From an uncultured Paenibacillaceae bacterium (GTDB lineage Bacteria > Bacillota > Bacilli > Aneurinibacillales > Aneurinibacillaceae): DNA of 64,000 bases. The position numbers and the translations under genes were made by a program. The notes under the pieces are model-generated. The model saw nothing but the letters and a program-made list of their open reading frames with translations. It was not told the origin of the DNA and ran no database searches. Below, piece by piece: positions 17,615 through 26,850 of the stretch (the stretch's first letter is position 1; the number at the start of each line of letters is the position of its first letter). The stretch covers positions 25,051-89,050 of the forward strand of contig CAMLDI010000012.1 in NCBI GenBank assembly GCA_946478845.1, read 5' to 3'.

Positions 17615-17752
17615 TCATTTAGAAGTATTACTAAATTGATCTAATTGTTCAGTAGTTAGATGTCTTACAAACTTGTTGAAATCGATCGACTCCATCCCGT
17701 AATTTTCACAAGCTGTTTTATAACTTTCATAAGCATTTCGATACATATCCAT
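17615..17752 (-). CDS. Hypothetical small protein, 45 residues
   Basis: An ATG at 17750-17752 follows AGAGGTG by six bases. The frame encodes MDMYRNAYESYKTACENYGM and 25 further residues rich in polar and aromatic side chains, ending with TGA at 17615. It has no membrane segment and no motif I recognise. The 5' flank is A/T-rich with repeated TTATATAAC-like segments that could be a promoter and operator. The tnpB element ends 21 bases from its 3' end, so the guide of that element would come from just beyond this gene. Confidence 0.6.
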   Translation of the reverse strand: MDMYRNAYESYKTACENYGMESIDFNKFVRHLTTEQLDQFSNTSK

Positions 17753-17845
17753 TTTATTCACCTCTACTGTTATATAACAATATAATTTTATTATTTAGAA
17801 TATATAACAGTCAAACTCTTTCGTCAATGTTTTTTTAGAAGCTGT

Positions 17846-18760
17846 TTAATTCATTGAATGAAAACTAAGGGCTAATTTGGCCCCAATCCGTGCATTATTT
17901 TTTACTAATTCTATGTTTGATACTAAACTTTTTCCGCCTGTTAATTCTTTTATTTTTCCTAATAAAAAGGGAGTAACATCTTTCCCCTTGATGTTATTCT
18001 CATCTGCCTGCCTTAATGCTGTCTCAATAACTTCTGTAATCGTTTTTTCATCCATCCCATGTTCTTCAGGAATTGGATTGGCAATCACCGCTCCGCCTTT
18101 AAGATTTAAATCCCATTTTGTTTTTAACGTAGCCGCAATGGTTTCCACATCATCTGCACGGAAGTTAACTGAATAAGGACTTGTCCGCGTGTAAAATGCT
18201 GGCAGTACATTGGTTTGATACCCAATTACCGGCACTCCCTTTGTTTCAAGATATTCCAGGGTTAATCCTAGATCTAAAATGGATTTAGCTCCAGCACAAA
18301 TAACGGCTACATTGGTTTGGGCAAGTTCTTCTAAATCAGCGGAAACATCCATTGACCTTTCCGCACCACGGTGAACGCCGCCGATTCCTCCTGTAACAAA
18401 AATAGGAATTCCCGCTAACTCCGCACAAATCATTGTTGCAGCAACGGTGGTCGCCCCTTTTTTCTTTGTGGCAATCAAATAAGCCAGGTCACGGCGGGAT
18501 GCTTTTGCCACATCCGAACTTTTTCCAAACATTTCGAGCTCCTCATCAGATAACCCAATTTTAATTTTTCCATCTATGATTGCAATCGTTGCCGGAACTG
18601 CTCCGTTGTCATGGATAATCTGCTCAACTTCCCGTGCTGTCTGAACGTTTTGCGGATAAGGCATTCCGTGAGATATAATCGTTGATTCTAGGGCTACAAT
18701 CGGTTTTCCTTGTTCCTTAGCTAAACGTACTTCTTCTGATAAAGTGATATATTGTTGCAT
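17846..18760 (-). CDS. psuG: Pseudouridine-5'-phosphate glycosidase
   Basis: A 304-residue protein of the IndA/PsuG family. It shows [16 protein letters not shown] near the N-terminus, a Lys-containing SRRDLAYL region, [19 protein letters not shown], the D-x-S-A-D-L segment and [10 protein letters not shown]. It splits pseudouridine-5'-phosphate into uracil and ribose-5-phosphate in nucleoside salvage. The frame is open up to 18886, but the true start is the ATG at 18758-18760, eight bases after GGAGG; upstream codons are transposase debris. The usual partner, a PfkB-type pseudouridine kinase (PsuK), is not adjacent. Confidence 0.93.
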   Translation of the reverse strand: MQQYITLSEEVRLAKEQGKPIVALESTIISHGMPYPQNVQTAREVEQIIHDNGAVPATIAIIDGKIKIGLSDEELEMFGKSSDVAKASRRDLAYLIATKKKGATTVAATMICAELAGIPIFVTGGIGGVHRGAERSMDVSADLEELAQTNVAVICAGAKSILDLGLTLEYLETKGVPVIGYQTNVLPAFYTRTSPYSVNFRADDVETIAATLKTKWDLNLKGGAVIANPIPEEHGMDEKTITEVIETALRQADENNIKGKDVTPFLLGKIKELTGGKSLVSNIELVKNNARIGAKLALSFHSMN

Positions 18761-18784
18761 TTTAAAATTCCTCCAGCACCTATT

Positions 18785-19000
18785 AAGTTGTACCAAAAAT
18801 AAATCTCTACCATTTTTTCGGATCAATGTGTGGAACTTTGTATAATCAATGGCACCATATTTTCCTTGATCCATTCCCTTACACATCTACTGAGCATATT
18901 TGCAGATAGAGCATAAAGACGGACCGCTGCAGCAACGCTTCCTGTTTCCTTTGTTTCTTTGACAACCTGCTTTTTAAAATCAAATTAATACTTCTAGTCA
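18785..19000 (-). pseudogene. Transposase OrfA remnant (IS3/IS1-like helix-turn-helix)
   Basis: On the minus strand, fragments in two frames read KQVVKETKETGSVAAAVRLY, then [14 protein letters not shown], then [11 protein letters not shown]. These match the N-terminal helix-turn-helix of an IS3-type OrfA transposase with frameshifts and no start or end. No intact partner ORF or terminal repeats were found. The rest of this intergenic stretch (to 19125) shows nothing else recognisable. Confidence 0.6.
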
Positions 19001-19125
19001 TAAAAAATCCCCATTAATCAGTTACTAATAGTGTTATAGAAAATCACTCTTAGTATCCAACTTCTATAAGGGGCTAAATAGACATGGAGAATAAGCATGC
19101 TAGCCTATCAGGCATAGCCAAGCCA

Positions 19126-20583
19126 CTAAAAGTTTTCACTGGTTACTTTTTGCGAAAGGAAAAATTCGATACATGCTCCTCCTTCATTAGAATTAAAAGC
19201 TTTAATACTTCCACCGTTCATTTCAACCAGTTTTTTTACTATATACAAACCAAGTCCGGAATTACCGCCTTTTGAAGAACGTGATTTGTCTCCCCTATAA
19301 AATTTATGAAATATATTTGATAAGTCCTGTAGACTAAACCCTTTTCCTGAATCACATACGAGAATGCGAAGACTATCCTCTTTCCGATAAACTTCAATGG
19401 TTATATTTCCTCCATCAGGAGTGTAACCCATGCTGTTAATCACAATGTTATCTAAAATACGCTCCAATTGAATTTGGTCTATAAAAAATAGACGTTGATC
19501 TTCCTGTTCATGATGTAAATTTACCTGTAAATTAATTTTTTTATCCCTAGCCAATATTTCATAACTTTTTTGTTTCTCTAACAAAAATGAAGGTAAGTCA
19601 AAGGGTTCTATATTACGTGCAGAGTCCATACTTTCAAGTTCAGCAGCATAAAGCATTTCTTTAACTAACTTAGAACCCTTATTTGTATTATCCTTTATAA
19701 CATGCAAATATTTTATAAGTCTTTCTTTATTTTCATAATGTCCTTCAAGAAGAAATTCAACATATCCATTTATAATAGAAAGAGGAGTTTTCAAGTCATG
19801 AGCCAACGCCTCAACCATTTCATTTCTTTCCCGTTCTATTCTCCATTGGGCTAGCAATGATTTTTTTAACTCCTCTTTCATTTCATTAAAAGCCTCACAG
19901 AGTATACCAAGTTCGTTATCCGAAGAATATTCTATTTTAAAATCAAGGTCTTTCTCTTTTACCTTTTTCGATGCCTGAATTAGCATATTAACAGGTTTAC
20001 GTATATTACCAGTAAATTTTCTTGAAAACAGTAATGTGAAAACAGTGATATAAATAAATGGAGAAAAGAAAACTACAATAAATAATGGAATAATCCATAT
20101 TTTATCCAATGTATTTACAAAGTTCATTTTTAGTATATAGGATAGAGAAAGGGCTCCAACTATTTTACCCTGGGGATCTATCAAAGGAATGATTCTTATA
20201 TAGTCACCATTTCTTCCAATATTTGTATTTAATTTATTGTATAGATCTTCTTTCCCATTAATAACCCTTTTGCTATCTGTCCCGTATACCTTTTGGCCAT
20301 TTTCATCTATAACCTGATATTTGATTCCATCTAAAGGTATAACTTTTTCGAGAGATTGTTTTTCAATCTTATTTAAAATAATACTCCCTCTTTTTCTGAC
20401 ATAAGATTCAATATCAGGCACTTTTTTTTCATAATAGTTTGCTGGGTATACCTTTTTGTTATCCAACATTTGAAAAGTTTTAAAACCAACAAAATAGGTG
20501 AGAAGGGTGGCTATAAGACTCAAAAGGAGGATGAGGATAAAAGTAATTATAAATTGTATTTTTAATGGTTTTTTTTCTAGCAT
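19126..20583 (-). CDS. Sensor histidine kinase paired with a lantibiotic-type ABC transporter
   Basis: A 485-residue membrane kinase. Two transmembrane helices (about residues 9-31 and 165-195) enclose an extracellular sensor of about 130 residues. A HAMP segment follows, then the phospho-acceptor HDLKTPLSIINGY near 257, and N, G1 and G2 boxes (NSMGYTPDGGN, DSGKGFS, GLGLYIVKKL). It starts right after the stop of the response regulator, with GGGGG ten bases upstream. The genetic link to a LanFEG-type transporter resembles the CprK/CprR or SpaK/SpaR systems that sense cationic antimicrobial peptides. Confidence 0.88.
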   Translation of the reverse strand: MLEKKPLKIQFIITFILILLLSLIATLLTYFVGFKTFQMLDNKKVYPANYYEKKVPDIESYVRKRGSIILNKIEKQSLEKVIPLDGIKYQVIDENGQKVYGTDSKRVINGKEDLYNKLNTNIGRNGDYIRIIPLIDPQGKIVGALSLSYILKMNFVNTLDKIWIIPLFIVVFFSPFIYITVFTLLFSRKFTGNIRKPVNMLIQASKKVKEKDLDFKIEYSSDNELGILCEAFNEMKEELKKSLLAQWRIERERNEMVEALAHDLKTPLSIINGYVEFLLEGHYENKERLIKYLHVIKDNTNKGSKLVKEMLYAAELESMDSARNIEPFDLPSFLLEKQKSYEILARDKKINLQVNLHHEQEDQRLFFIDQIQLERILDNIVINSMGYTPDGGNITIEVYRKEDSLRILVCDSGKGFSLQDLSNIFHKFYRGDKSRSSKGGNSGLGLYIVKKLVEMNGGSIKAFNSNEGGACIEFFLSQKVTSENF

Positions 20584-21279
20584 TTATCGCTGTCCCCCTA
20601 TGCGGTAACCAATCCCCCAAACCGTAGAAATGTACTGGTTCCTTGAATCCATTTCACTTAACTTTGCTCTTATTTTTTTTATATGCTCTGTTACCGTAGA
20701 AGAATCACCTTCTGCATCATAACCCCAAATGACTTCATAAATTTGTTCTCTGGAAAAAACTTGACCGGGATGCAATACAAGCAGTTCAATAATATCGAAT
20801 TCTCGCTTAGTTAATGTTACAGGGATATTATTAATGTGCACCTGCCTTAATTTTAAATCTACTATAAGATTTTTTATATGAAGCAATGCTCTTTTTCCTG
20901 TTTCATTAAGAAAAATAGCCCTTTGTTCCCGCCTTAAGTGGGTATCAATTCTTACCATGAGTTCTTTGAGGCTAAAGGGCTTCACGACATAGTCATCCCC
21001 ACCAAGGGCAAGCCCTTTAATTTTGTCTGTCTCGGATTGTTTTGCACTTAAGAATAGGATAGGACAAAGGACGATATTCCGTATTTTTTGGCAAACATCA
21101 TATCCATCTATTCCTGGCATCATAATATCAAGTAAAATAAGATCTGGTTCATTTTTAGCTTTTTCAATACCTTGATCCCCATCATATGCTATAGAAACCA
21201 GATGACCTCTACTCTCTAAGGCATCTTTCAGAAGAGAAACAAGATCTACTTCATCATCTATTATTAAAATTCTGCTCAT
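20584..21279 (-). CDS. OmpR-family response regulator
   Basis: A 231-residue regulator. The receiver domain has the acidic pair (IIDDE), the phospho-acceptor Asp in LILLDIMMPG and the Lys in VVKPFS. The winged-helix DNA-binding domain ends with WGIGYRIGGQR. The start is taken at the ATG 21277-21279, directly before ILIIDDE. An alternative ATG at 21298-21300 overlaps the stop of the permease gene and would add seven residues. It probably controls the ABC transporter genes upstream of it in the same operon, perhaps through the inverted repeat at 23515-23542. Confidence 0.9.
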   Translation of the reverse strand: MSRILIIDDEVDLVSLLKDALESRGHLVSIAYDGDQGIEKAKNEPDLILLDIMMPGIDGYDVCQKIRNIVLCPILFLSAKQSETDKIKGLALGGDDYVVKPFSLKELMVRIDTHLRREQRAIFLNETGKRALLHIKNLIVDLKLRQVHINNIPVTLTKREFDIIELLVLHPGQVFSREQIYEVIWGYDAEGDSSTVTEHIKKIRAKLSEMDSRNQYISTVWGIGYRIGGQR

Positions 21280-21299
21280 AAGATTCAATCTTCCTTTCA

Positions 21300-22043
21300 T
21301 CAATCATATACTTTTCGCCCCTCCCATCTTTTAAACCACAAAACCCCTCCAACTAACATAATTACTAAAAATGGGATAATAGAGAAGAGTGCTATTAATA
21401 TTTCATGGATAGAATAAGTTGATGAAATAATTACAGGAATTTTTGCTAACCTTACGGGCCATGCCCATGGCACATAGGGCCATATGGTGTCCCCAAGACT
21501 TGTTGACATTAGGCTAGCAATCAAAATACCTCCTCCTCCAAAAGCAATAGATGCTCCCATCCCCCAGGCAAAACTAATCCATAGATGAAAAGCCAAAAGT
21601 GGAATCGTACTCATTGCAGCTATGAAGGCTGATGATATAAGTATAGTTAAGGAAATTGGAACATGTATTAGACCTAACCCAATTATTAGTAGTACGATTG
21701 ATAGAAATGTACTACCTACAGTTAGTAAAATTAACATAATAAATTTCCCAAGGTATAGTTTTGTCCGTTTCCATTTAGATATGAGAAGGCCATTAAAATT
21801 TCCTGCCATTTCCTCTTGATGAATCATTAACCCTGTAAGTAGCCCAGCAGCCATCGGTAAGACGAGTGCTGCCCATATTTCAACAAATGCTTGAAATAAT
21901 ATAATGTGTGTATTCTGTGTCAAAGTTCTCAAAGAAAAATACCAGACAAGAAGGCCAGAAAATACAATAGGAATTAAAAACGAAAACAACCTTACTGGTG
22001 TCCGTTTTGTTTTCATCCATTCAGTATATAGTATTTCTATCAT
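21300..22043 (-). CDS. ABC-2 type permease, lantibiotic-immunity subunit (LanG/MutG-like)
   Basis: A 247-residue integral membrane protein with six predicted helices and the ABC-2 permease layout. The N-terminus (EILYTEWMKTKRTPVRL) and a positively charged loop (GLLISKWKRTKLYLGK) are typical of LanE/LanG subunits. It overlaps the second permease gene (ATGA at 22040-22043), and the response regulator follows. With the ATPase and the other permease it would form a transporter that removes lantibiotics or similar peptides from the membrane. Confidence 0.82.
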   Translation of the reverse strand: MIEILYTEWMKTKRTPVRLFSFLIPIVFSGLLVWYFSLRTLTQNTHIILFQAFVEIWAALVLPMAAGLLTGLMIHQEEMAGNFNGLLISKWKRTKLYLGKFIMLILLTVGSTFLSIVLLIIGLGLIHVPISLTILISSAFIAAMSTIPLLAFHLWISFAWGMGASIAFGGGGILIASLMSTSLGDTIWPYVPWAWPVRLAKIPVIISSTYSIHEILIALFSIIPFLVIMLVGGVLWFKRWEGRKVYD

Positions 22044-22798
22044 CCCATTTTCCTCCTAGAAAACCAACCAGCTGTAAATAAAGTAAAGACCAGAAAAGCT
22101 CCTAGGGATATGACTATACCCATCATAATTACTCCAGGATCCAATAGGGGATTACCTGCTTCTAACAAAGTTCCATTTGGATGTACACCTATTAATGGAC
22201 ACATCAACCTTGTTGGCCAACTCCAGGGTACATATATCCAGTATGGTTTCACTGCAGTAACCACCCCACCAACCATTCCAAAAAACCCTATTATTAAACT
22301 GGCCAGAGTACCTTTCCATGTGGCTACCCATAACTGTATAGGGATAATAGCAAGGGATGTAAGCCAAAGGACAAATCCCCCAACAAAAATTTTGGACCAG
22401 GGAATTAGTCCCCCTGCTGTAATCCACCCCGAAACAATGACTGCTACCATTAATACCACCGTGGCAAAAAAAGTGTAGATAGCCATTACCATCACTTTTC
22501 CTATCCATAGTAAAATAGGGGAAGTATCATGGGATCTTAGCCCTCTATAATTTCCTGCCTTTCTTTCCTGTAATGCAACAAGGGCAGCAAACAATGCGAT
22601 TCCAATAGGAATAAATAACACAGGCCACCAATTAAAAATTTGATTAATTAGTAACTGCCATGGCTTTAAATAATTATCAGGCATCAATAACCTTTGAGGT
22701 AATGCTATGATTATAAAAAATAATGGGACAAGTAAGATAAGTCGTCTCATAATTGTTTTTTTATATTTAAGAAACTCCGATTGAATAATGGGAATCAT
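22040..22798 (-). CDS. ABC-2 type permease, lantibiotic-immunity subunit (LanE/MutE-like)
   Basis: A 252-residue membrane protein with six hydrophobic stretches. The N-terminal segment SEFLKYKKTIMRRL and the cytosolic ALQERKAGNYRGLRSHD segment are characteristic of the LanE family of permeases. It overlaps the ATPase gene by four bases and the second permease gene by four bases, so the three are coupled. No lantibiotic biosynthesis genes (lanA, lanB, lanC or lanM) are visible nearby. The set therefore looks like stand-alone resistance rather than producer immunity. Confidence 0.83.
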   Translation of the reverse strand: MIPIIQSEFLKYKKTIMRRLILLVPLFFIIIALPQRLLMPDNYLKPWQLLINQIFNWWPVLFIPIGIALFAALVALQERKAGNYRGLRSHDTSPILLWIGKVMVMAIYTFFATVVLMVAVIVSGWITAGGLIPWSKIFVGGFVLWLTSLAIIPIQLWVATWKGTLASLIIGFFGMVGGVVTAVKPYWIYVPWSWPTRLMCPLIGVHPNGTLLEAGNPLLDPGVIMMGIVISLGAFLVFTLFTAGWFSRRKMG

Positions 22799-23493
22799 TT
22801 TTTTGCCCCCTTTACCACTTTCATAAAAAGTTCCTCAAGGTTATCATCAGGTCTGATTTCCCCCTGATACTTTAATTCTCCCTGACTGATAATTCCAACA
22901 TGATCTACAATCTGGGAAACTTCTGTTAAGATATGGCTTGACAGAAGAACTGTAATCCCTTGATGAGGAAATGAACGTATTAGTTCCCGTAATTCCTGAA
23001 TTCCGATAGGGTCCAGTCCATTTGTTGGCTCATCCAGGATTAATAGTTCAGGATGATTCAATAGAGCAATCGCTATTCCTAGTCTCTGCTTCATCCCCAT
23101 GGAAAATTGTGAGGCAAGTTTTTTCCCTGTATTTTTTAGATCAACTGTTTCTAGTACCTCATCAATCCGTTCTTTTGATACCCCCATTAGTTTTGCATGG
23201 ATAGATAGATTTTCTACAGCCGTAAGATTTCCATATAAAGCAGGTGACTCTATCAGTGCACCAATTCTTCCAAGATGATGACGTCTCCACCTTTCACCAA
23301 AAACAATAATTTCACCCTCACTGGGATGGAGTAACCCTGTTATTATTTTTAAAAGGGTCGATTTTCCTGCACCATTTGGTCCCAGAAGACCATATAAGGA
23401 ACCCTTTGGGATTTGCAAGGAAACATTATTTACCGCAAGTTGCTTATTAAAAAGTTTCTTAACCCCTCTTGTTTCAAGGATTAATTTGGACAT
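22795..23493 (-). CDS. ABC transporter ATPase, lantibiotic-protection type (LanF-like)
   Basis: A 232-residue ATPase with Walker A GPNGAGKS, a signature of FSMGMKQR (a variant of LSGGQ), Walker B LLILDEPTNGLD and the H-loop His in SSHIL. The Q-loop carries Glu in place of Gln (IGALIESPALY), the E-loop typical of LanF ATPases. The start is taken at the ATG 23491-23493, nine bases after AAAGG; the ATG nine bases earlier lies too close to the ribosome site. This is the first gene of a five-gene operon (ATPase, two permeases, regulator, kinase). Confidence 0.9.
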   Translation of the reverse strand: MSKLILETRGVKKLFNKQLAVNNVSLQIPKGSLYGLLGPNGAGKSTLLKIITGLLHPSEGEIIVFGERWRRHHLGRIGALIESPALYGNLTAVENLSIHAKLMGVSKERIDEVLETVDLKNTGKKLASQFSMGMKQRLGIAIALLNHPELLILDEPTNGLDPIGIQELRELIRSFPHQGITVLLSSHILTEVSQIVDHVGIISQGELKYQGEIRPDDNLEELFMKVVKGAKK

Positions 23494-23514
23494 CTTCTTC
23501 ATCCTTTCTTTTTA

Positions 23515-23542
23515 ATTATTAATTTTCTTTTCAATTAATAAT
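23515..23542. repeat. Perfect 10-base inverted repeat upstream of the LanF-like gene
   Basis: ATTATTAATT (23515-23524) and AATTAATAAT (23533-23542) are separated by 8 bases. The element lies about 22-50 bases before the start codon of the transporter operon, where a regulator could bind. It is a candidate site for the response regulator at 20584-21279. Confidence 0.5.
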
Positions 23543-23579
23543 TTAGCAAGAAAAAATAAAGGATTTATAAAGACAGAAG

Positions 23580-23630
23580 CAAAAAAAGCTACCTTAAAAT
23601 TCGGTTATTTACCAATCTTTAAAGGTAGCT
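23580..23630 (-). terminator. Rho-independent terminator of the helicase gene
   Basis: On the minus strand AGCTACCTTTAAA pairs with TTTAAGGTAGCT around a 19-base loop and is followed by TTTTTTT. It lies 20 bases below the helicase stop. Confidence 0.9.
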
Positions 23631-23649
23631 TACTCTTTTTTTGTTATAC

Positions 23650-26600
23650 TTATAAAATATTCTTATTAGCTTTTGGTACAAGGTAAGAGGGAATTTCCTC
23701 TTTAAGTCTCCAGATAAAACTCATCGGTTTATTCCCCGAGTGACTAACATACTCGCAGGTCCCGAGAAAGACAAAGGGGGCTGTATACCCATTTTCACTT
23801 TTATACTCACGCACAAACAAAGCAATTTTGTTGCCAGTTTTTTTATGGTTTAGATATCTTCTTGCTGTTTCACTTCCTACTGATACCTTGCTCTGGGTTT
23901 GCCAGTGAAATAACCGTTCATTAATGGCATAATCTTCATACAGTGTGGATGGAGAAAAATCCTTTTCAGATTTATTTAAAGTAATAAAGAAAACATCCAG
24001 TTTTTTATCTTTAAAATATTTCACCCCTTCACGAAAGGAAGGGCTACTCTCTGCATTAAAATAACCGAGAGCGGAAAGAACCTGTGCCGTTGAATACTTA
24101 CTATGTACCCTTAATGGACAAGGGAAAGAAAGGGCAGGTTCAAATTCCAGTGTCTCAATGGCCTCATACTGATAACGTAGAATCGATAATATCTCATTTT
24201 TGAAATGGACATTTTTAATAATCTTCTTAACGCCTTCTGTAATAGAAGAGAATCCCTCTTTTTCAGGATGGGACTTATAGAAGGTATAGTAAAACATAGC
24301 TAACATGAGTTGTTCTTCTTCATTATTTATGGTTGTTGAACCTTCCATATAAGCAAGCAAAAATCTTAAAAACGTATTGGAGTTCAAATGAAATAAATTA
24401 GGTAATTTTTTTGTGATAAAGGATTCATCTTCATTATTAAAATCCTCCTTTAACCCTGCCTCCACCAGTAATCGGGTAAAACTTCGATTACGGTTCTGTC
24501 CATAGAAATCATATAACGACAGGTGATAATGATTTAAAAAGTTTTTCAATGTAAGTTCTAAACCTGTATCTTGTTGAAAGTATTTCAGTTTTGTGATGAG
24601 GTTCGCCCGGGTATTCGTAGAATCCTTGATGTTCAGCAATACATACTCTTGTGCCTGTTTCTCTAACTGAATGAAACAACCTTTTGGCAAATTGAAAAAA
24701 CCATTTTCTACATAATGGCGTACAGAATGCTTTGTTTTTCCCAGTAAAGTACGAAACTTCTCTTCGAAATTGTAGTTTTTATGGGCCTGTCCAATAAAAT
24801 CCAAAACCGTTAAACATTCTTTCCCTTCAGAAAGGCGCAATCCCCTTCCTAACTGTTGCAAAAACACCGTCAAACTTTCTGTGGGACGCAAGAATAGAAT
24901 GGTGTTTACTTCGGGAATATCGATCCCTTCATTATATAGATCCACTACAAAGATAAAGGTAATTTCTCCATTCACTAACTGTTCCTGTGCCTGTCCCCTG
25001 ACAGCAGAACTCACATCCCCATACAAAGCAACAGAAGGGATCCCCACTTTATTGAAATAATCAGCCATATAGATGGCATGTTCAACAGACACGCAAAAAC
25101 CTAATCCCTTCACCTGATTAATATCTGTCACATACCTATAGATACTATTTACAATTTGACTGCTTCTTTTGTCACTAGCAATATAAACATTTTCTAACTC
25201 TTTAATGTTATAGCCCTTCCGACTCCATTTCAACTTAGACAAATCCTCTGTATCAGTCACGCAGAAATATTGGAATGGGGATAACAATTTACGATTAATC
25301 GCCTCTGTTAATCGCATTTCCGAAGCGATGGAATGGTCAAAATAACAAAAAATATCCTGTCCATCTTTCCGCTCAGGAGTGGCAGTTAAACCGAGAAGAA
25401 TTTTTGGCCTATAATGACTGAGTAATTTTTGATAAGAATTAGCTGCCGCATGATGAAACTCATCTACGATAATATAATCGTAAAAATCAGGGGTTGTTTT
25501 CTCAAACAAACTCTTGCTGTTAAAGCTTTGAATACTCACAAATAAATGATCCAAATCATTGGGAAAATGGTTTCCTACCAATAATTCACCGAAGTTAGCA
25601 TCTTTTAAAATTGCACGAAAGGTATTTAAGCTCTGCTTCAAGATTTCTTCACGATGGGCTACAAAAAGAAGGCGATGGGTGTGTCTATTATTTTGTTTAA
25701 ACCGTTTATAATCAAAGGCGGAGATGACAGTTTTACCAACCCCGGTAGCAGCAACTACGAGATTTTTCATCCGTCCAAAAATCTCCCGCTCCACTTGCAA
25801 CTTTTCTAAAATTTCTTTTTGATAAAAGTAAGGCTGGATATCCAACACAAAGTTCATTTCATTGATTAATTGATTTTTGTCCTTGGATAAAGCCACTCGT
25901 AACCGTTTTTGGTCCTCTTCTTCTTCCCTGTTGAATGACATAAACTCACTGTCATTCCAATAGCTTTCAAAGGTAGCTTCAAATTTTCTAATAATATCAA
26001 AAGAATCCTTTTCAGTAACTTTGATATTCCATTCTAAACCTGAGGTCAATGCAGGATTTGACAGATTAGAAGAACCGATATAAGCGGTACTAAAACCTGT
26101 TTCCCTTTTAAATAAGTACGCTTTGGCATGAAGGCGGGTACGATCAACATCAAAAGAAATTTTTATTTCTGTATTCTTTAGCTGGCTTAATTCCATGATT
26201 GCCTTAAAATCTGTGGCTTCCATATAGGAAGTGGTAATCACTCTCAATTTTCCATCTCTTTGTTCTGTAAATGTTTTTAACTCTTCTATAATGCAGCGCA
26301 AACCGCTCCACTTAATAAAAGAAACCAGCATATCAATGGAATCAGCAGATAAAATCTCCCGCTTTAATTCCCCTAACATATTTGGCTCGTAATTAGAACC
26401 AGTAAACAAGGAGCTTTGAGAAATGGGAGTAATGGGCCGAATGACCTCACTTTTTTTGATACTCTTTATGGTATTTATTTTAGAATAAAGAGAAGTTAAT
26501 ATTTCTCCTTCTTCAGCAATTTTCAAGGATTGGAATTCTCGATCATCCAGTTTCTCACTTAGAGTAATAATAATATCATTACAGGTTTGAATTTGATTGA

Positions 26601-26811
26601 TTAAGGCCAGATGATCATCGGATTGGTTATCTCGTACATACTTTAAAGCTCGTCTTGTTACAGTAGAAATATAAGAAGATAAAACTTTCCTGGCTTCTTC
26701 CACATCTAGTGTTTCTTTCCCAATCTCATAGGAATCCAGCTTTAAGCCAAGAAGTTCATTTTTCAATTTTTGATTGATGATTTCTTCGTAAATTCCTTCG
26801 TTTAGTGGCAT
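23650..26811 (-). CDS. PLD-nuclease / SF2 helicase / DUF3427 protein, putative DNA defence or repair enzyme
   Basis: A 1053-residue multidomain protein. An N-terminal alpha-helical part (1-130) is followed by a phospholipase-D-like nuclease domain with an HxK motif (HAKAYLF at 228-234, then GSSNLS at 246-251). The superfamily 2 helicase core has Walker A ATGVGKT at 355-361, DEFH at 450-453, GLTATPER near 480 and QQLGRGLR in motif VI. The C-terminal region (from about 880) resembles DUF3427. The ATG at 26809-26811 is chosen because GAGG precedes it by eight bases; an earlier in-frame TTG lies at 26841. Such proteins occur in defence islands next to restriction or toxin genes. No methylase is nearby, so restriction of a known type cannot be claimed. 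Confidence 0.85.
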   Translation of the reverse strand: MPLNEGIYEEIINQKLKNELLGLKLDSYEIGKETLDVEEARKVLSSYISTVTRRALKYVRDNQSDDHLALINQIQTCNDIIITLSEKLDDREFQSLKIAEEGEILTSLYSKINTIKSIKKSEVIRPITPISQSSLFTGSNYEPNMLGELKREILSADSIDMLVSFIKWSGLRCIIEELKTFTEQRDGKLRVITTSYMEATDFKAIMELSQLKNTEIKISFDVDRTRLHAKAYLFKRETGFSTAYIGSSNLSNPALTSGLEWNIKVTEKDSFDIIRKFEATFESYWNDSEFMSFNREEEEDQKRLRVALSKDKNQLINEMNFVLDIQPYFYQKEILEKLQVEREIFGRMKNLVVAATGVGKTVISAFDYKRFKQNNRHTHRLLFVAHREEILKQSLNTFRAILKDANFGELLVGNHFPNDLDHLFVSIQSFNSKSLFEKTTPDFYDYIIVDEFHHAAANSYQKLLSHYRPKILLGLTATPERKDGQDIFCYFDHSIASEMRLTEAINRKLLSPFQYFCVTDTEDLSKLKWSRKGYNIKELENVYIASDKRSSQIVNSIYRYVTDINQVKGLGFCVSVEHAIYMADYFNKVGIPSVALYGDVSSAVRGQAQEQLVNGEITFIFVVDLYNEGIDIPEVNTILFLRPTESLTVFLQQLGRGLRLSEGKECLTVLDFIGQAHKNYNFEEKFRTLLGKTKHSVRHYVENGFFNLPKGCFIQLEKQAQEYVLLNIKDSTNTRANLITKLKYFQQDTGLELTLKNFLNHYHLSLYDFYGQNRNRSFTRLLVEAGLKEDFNNEDESFITKKLPNLFHLNSNTFLRFLLAYMEGSTTINNEEEQLMLAMFYYTFYKSHPEKEGFSSITEGVKKIIKNVHFKNEILSILRYQYEAIETLEFEPALSFPCPLRVHSKYSTAQVLSALGYFNAESSPSFREGVKYFKDKKLDVFFITLNKSEKDFSPSTLYEDYAINERLFHWQTQSKVSVGSETARRYLNHKKTGNKIALFVREYKSENGYTAPFVFLGTCEYVSHSGNKPMSFIWRLKEEIPSYLVPKANKNIL

Positions 26812-26850
26812 AATGGGTACCTCAGATTGAGTATTTTTCAAGTTATTTCT

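Noticed and set aside
18761..18886. N-terminal extension of the pseudouridine glycosidase
   Set aside because: The residues match a transposase remnant, and a good ribosome site precedes the ATG at 18758-18760.
22152..22508. A 118-codon minus-strand ORF inside the LanE-like gene
   Set aside because: It is an off-frame shadow of a permease gene with coherent membrane helices and coupled neighbours.
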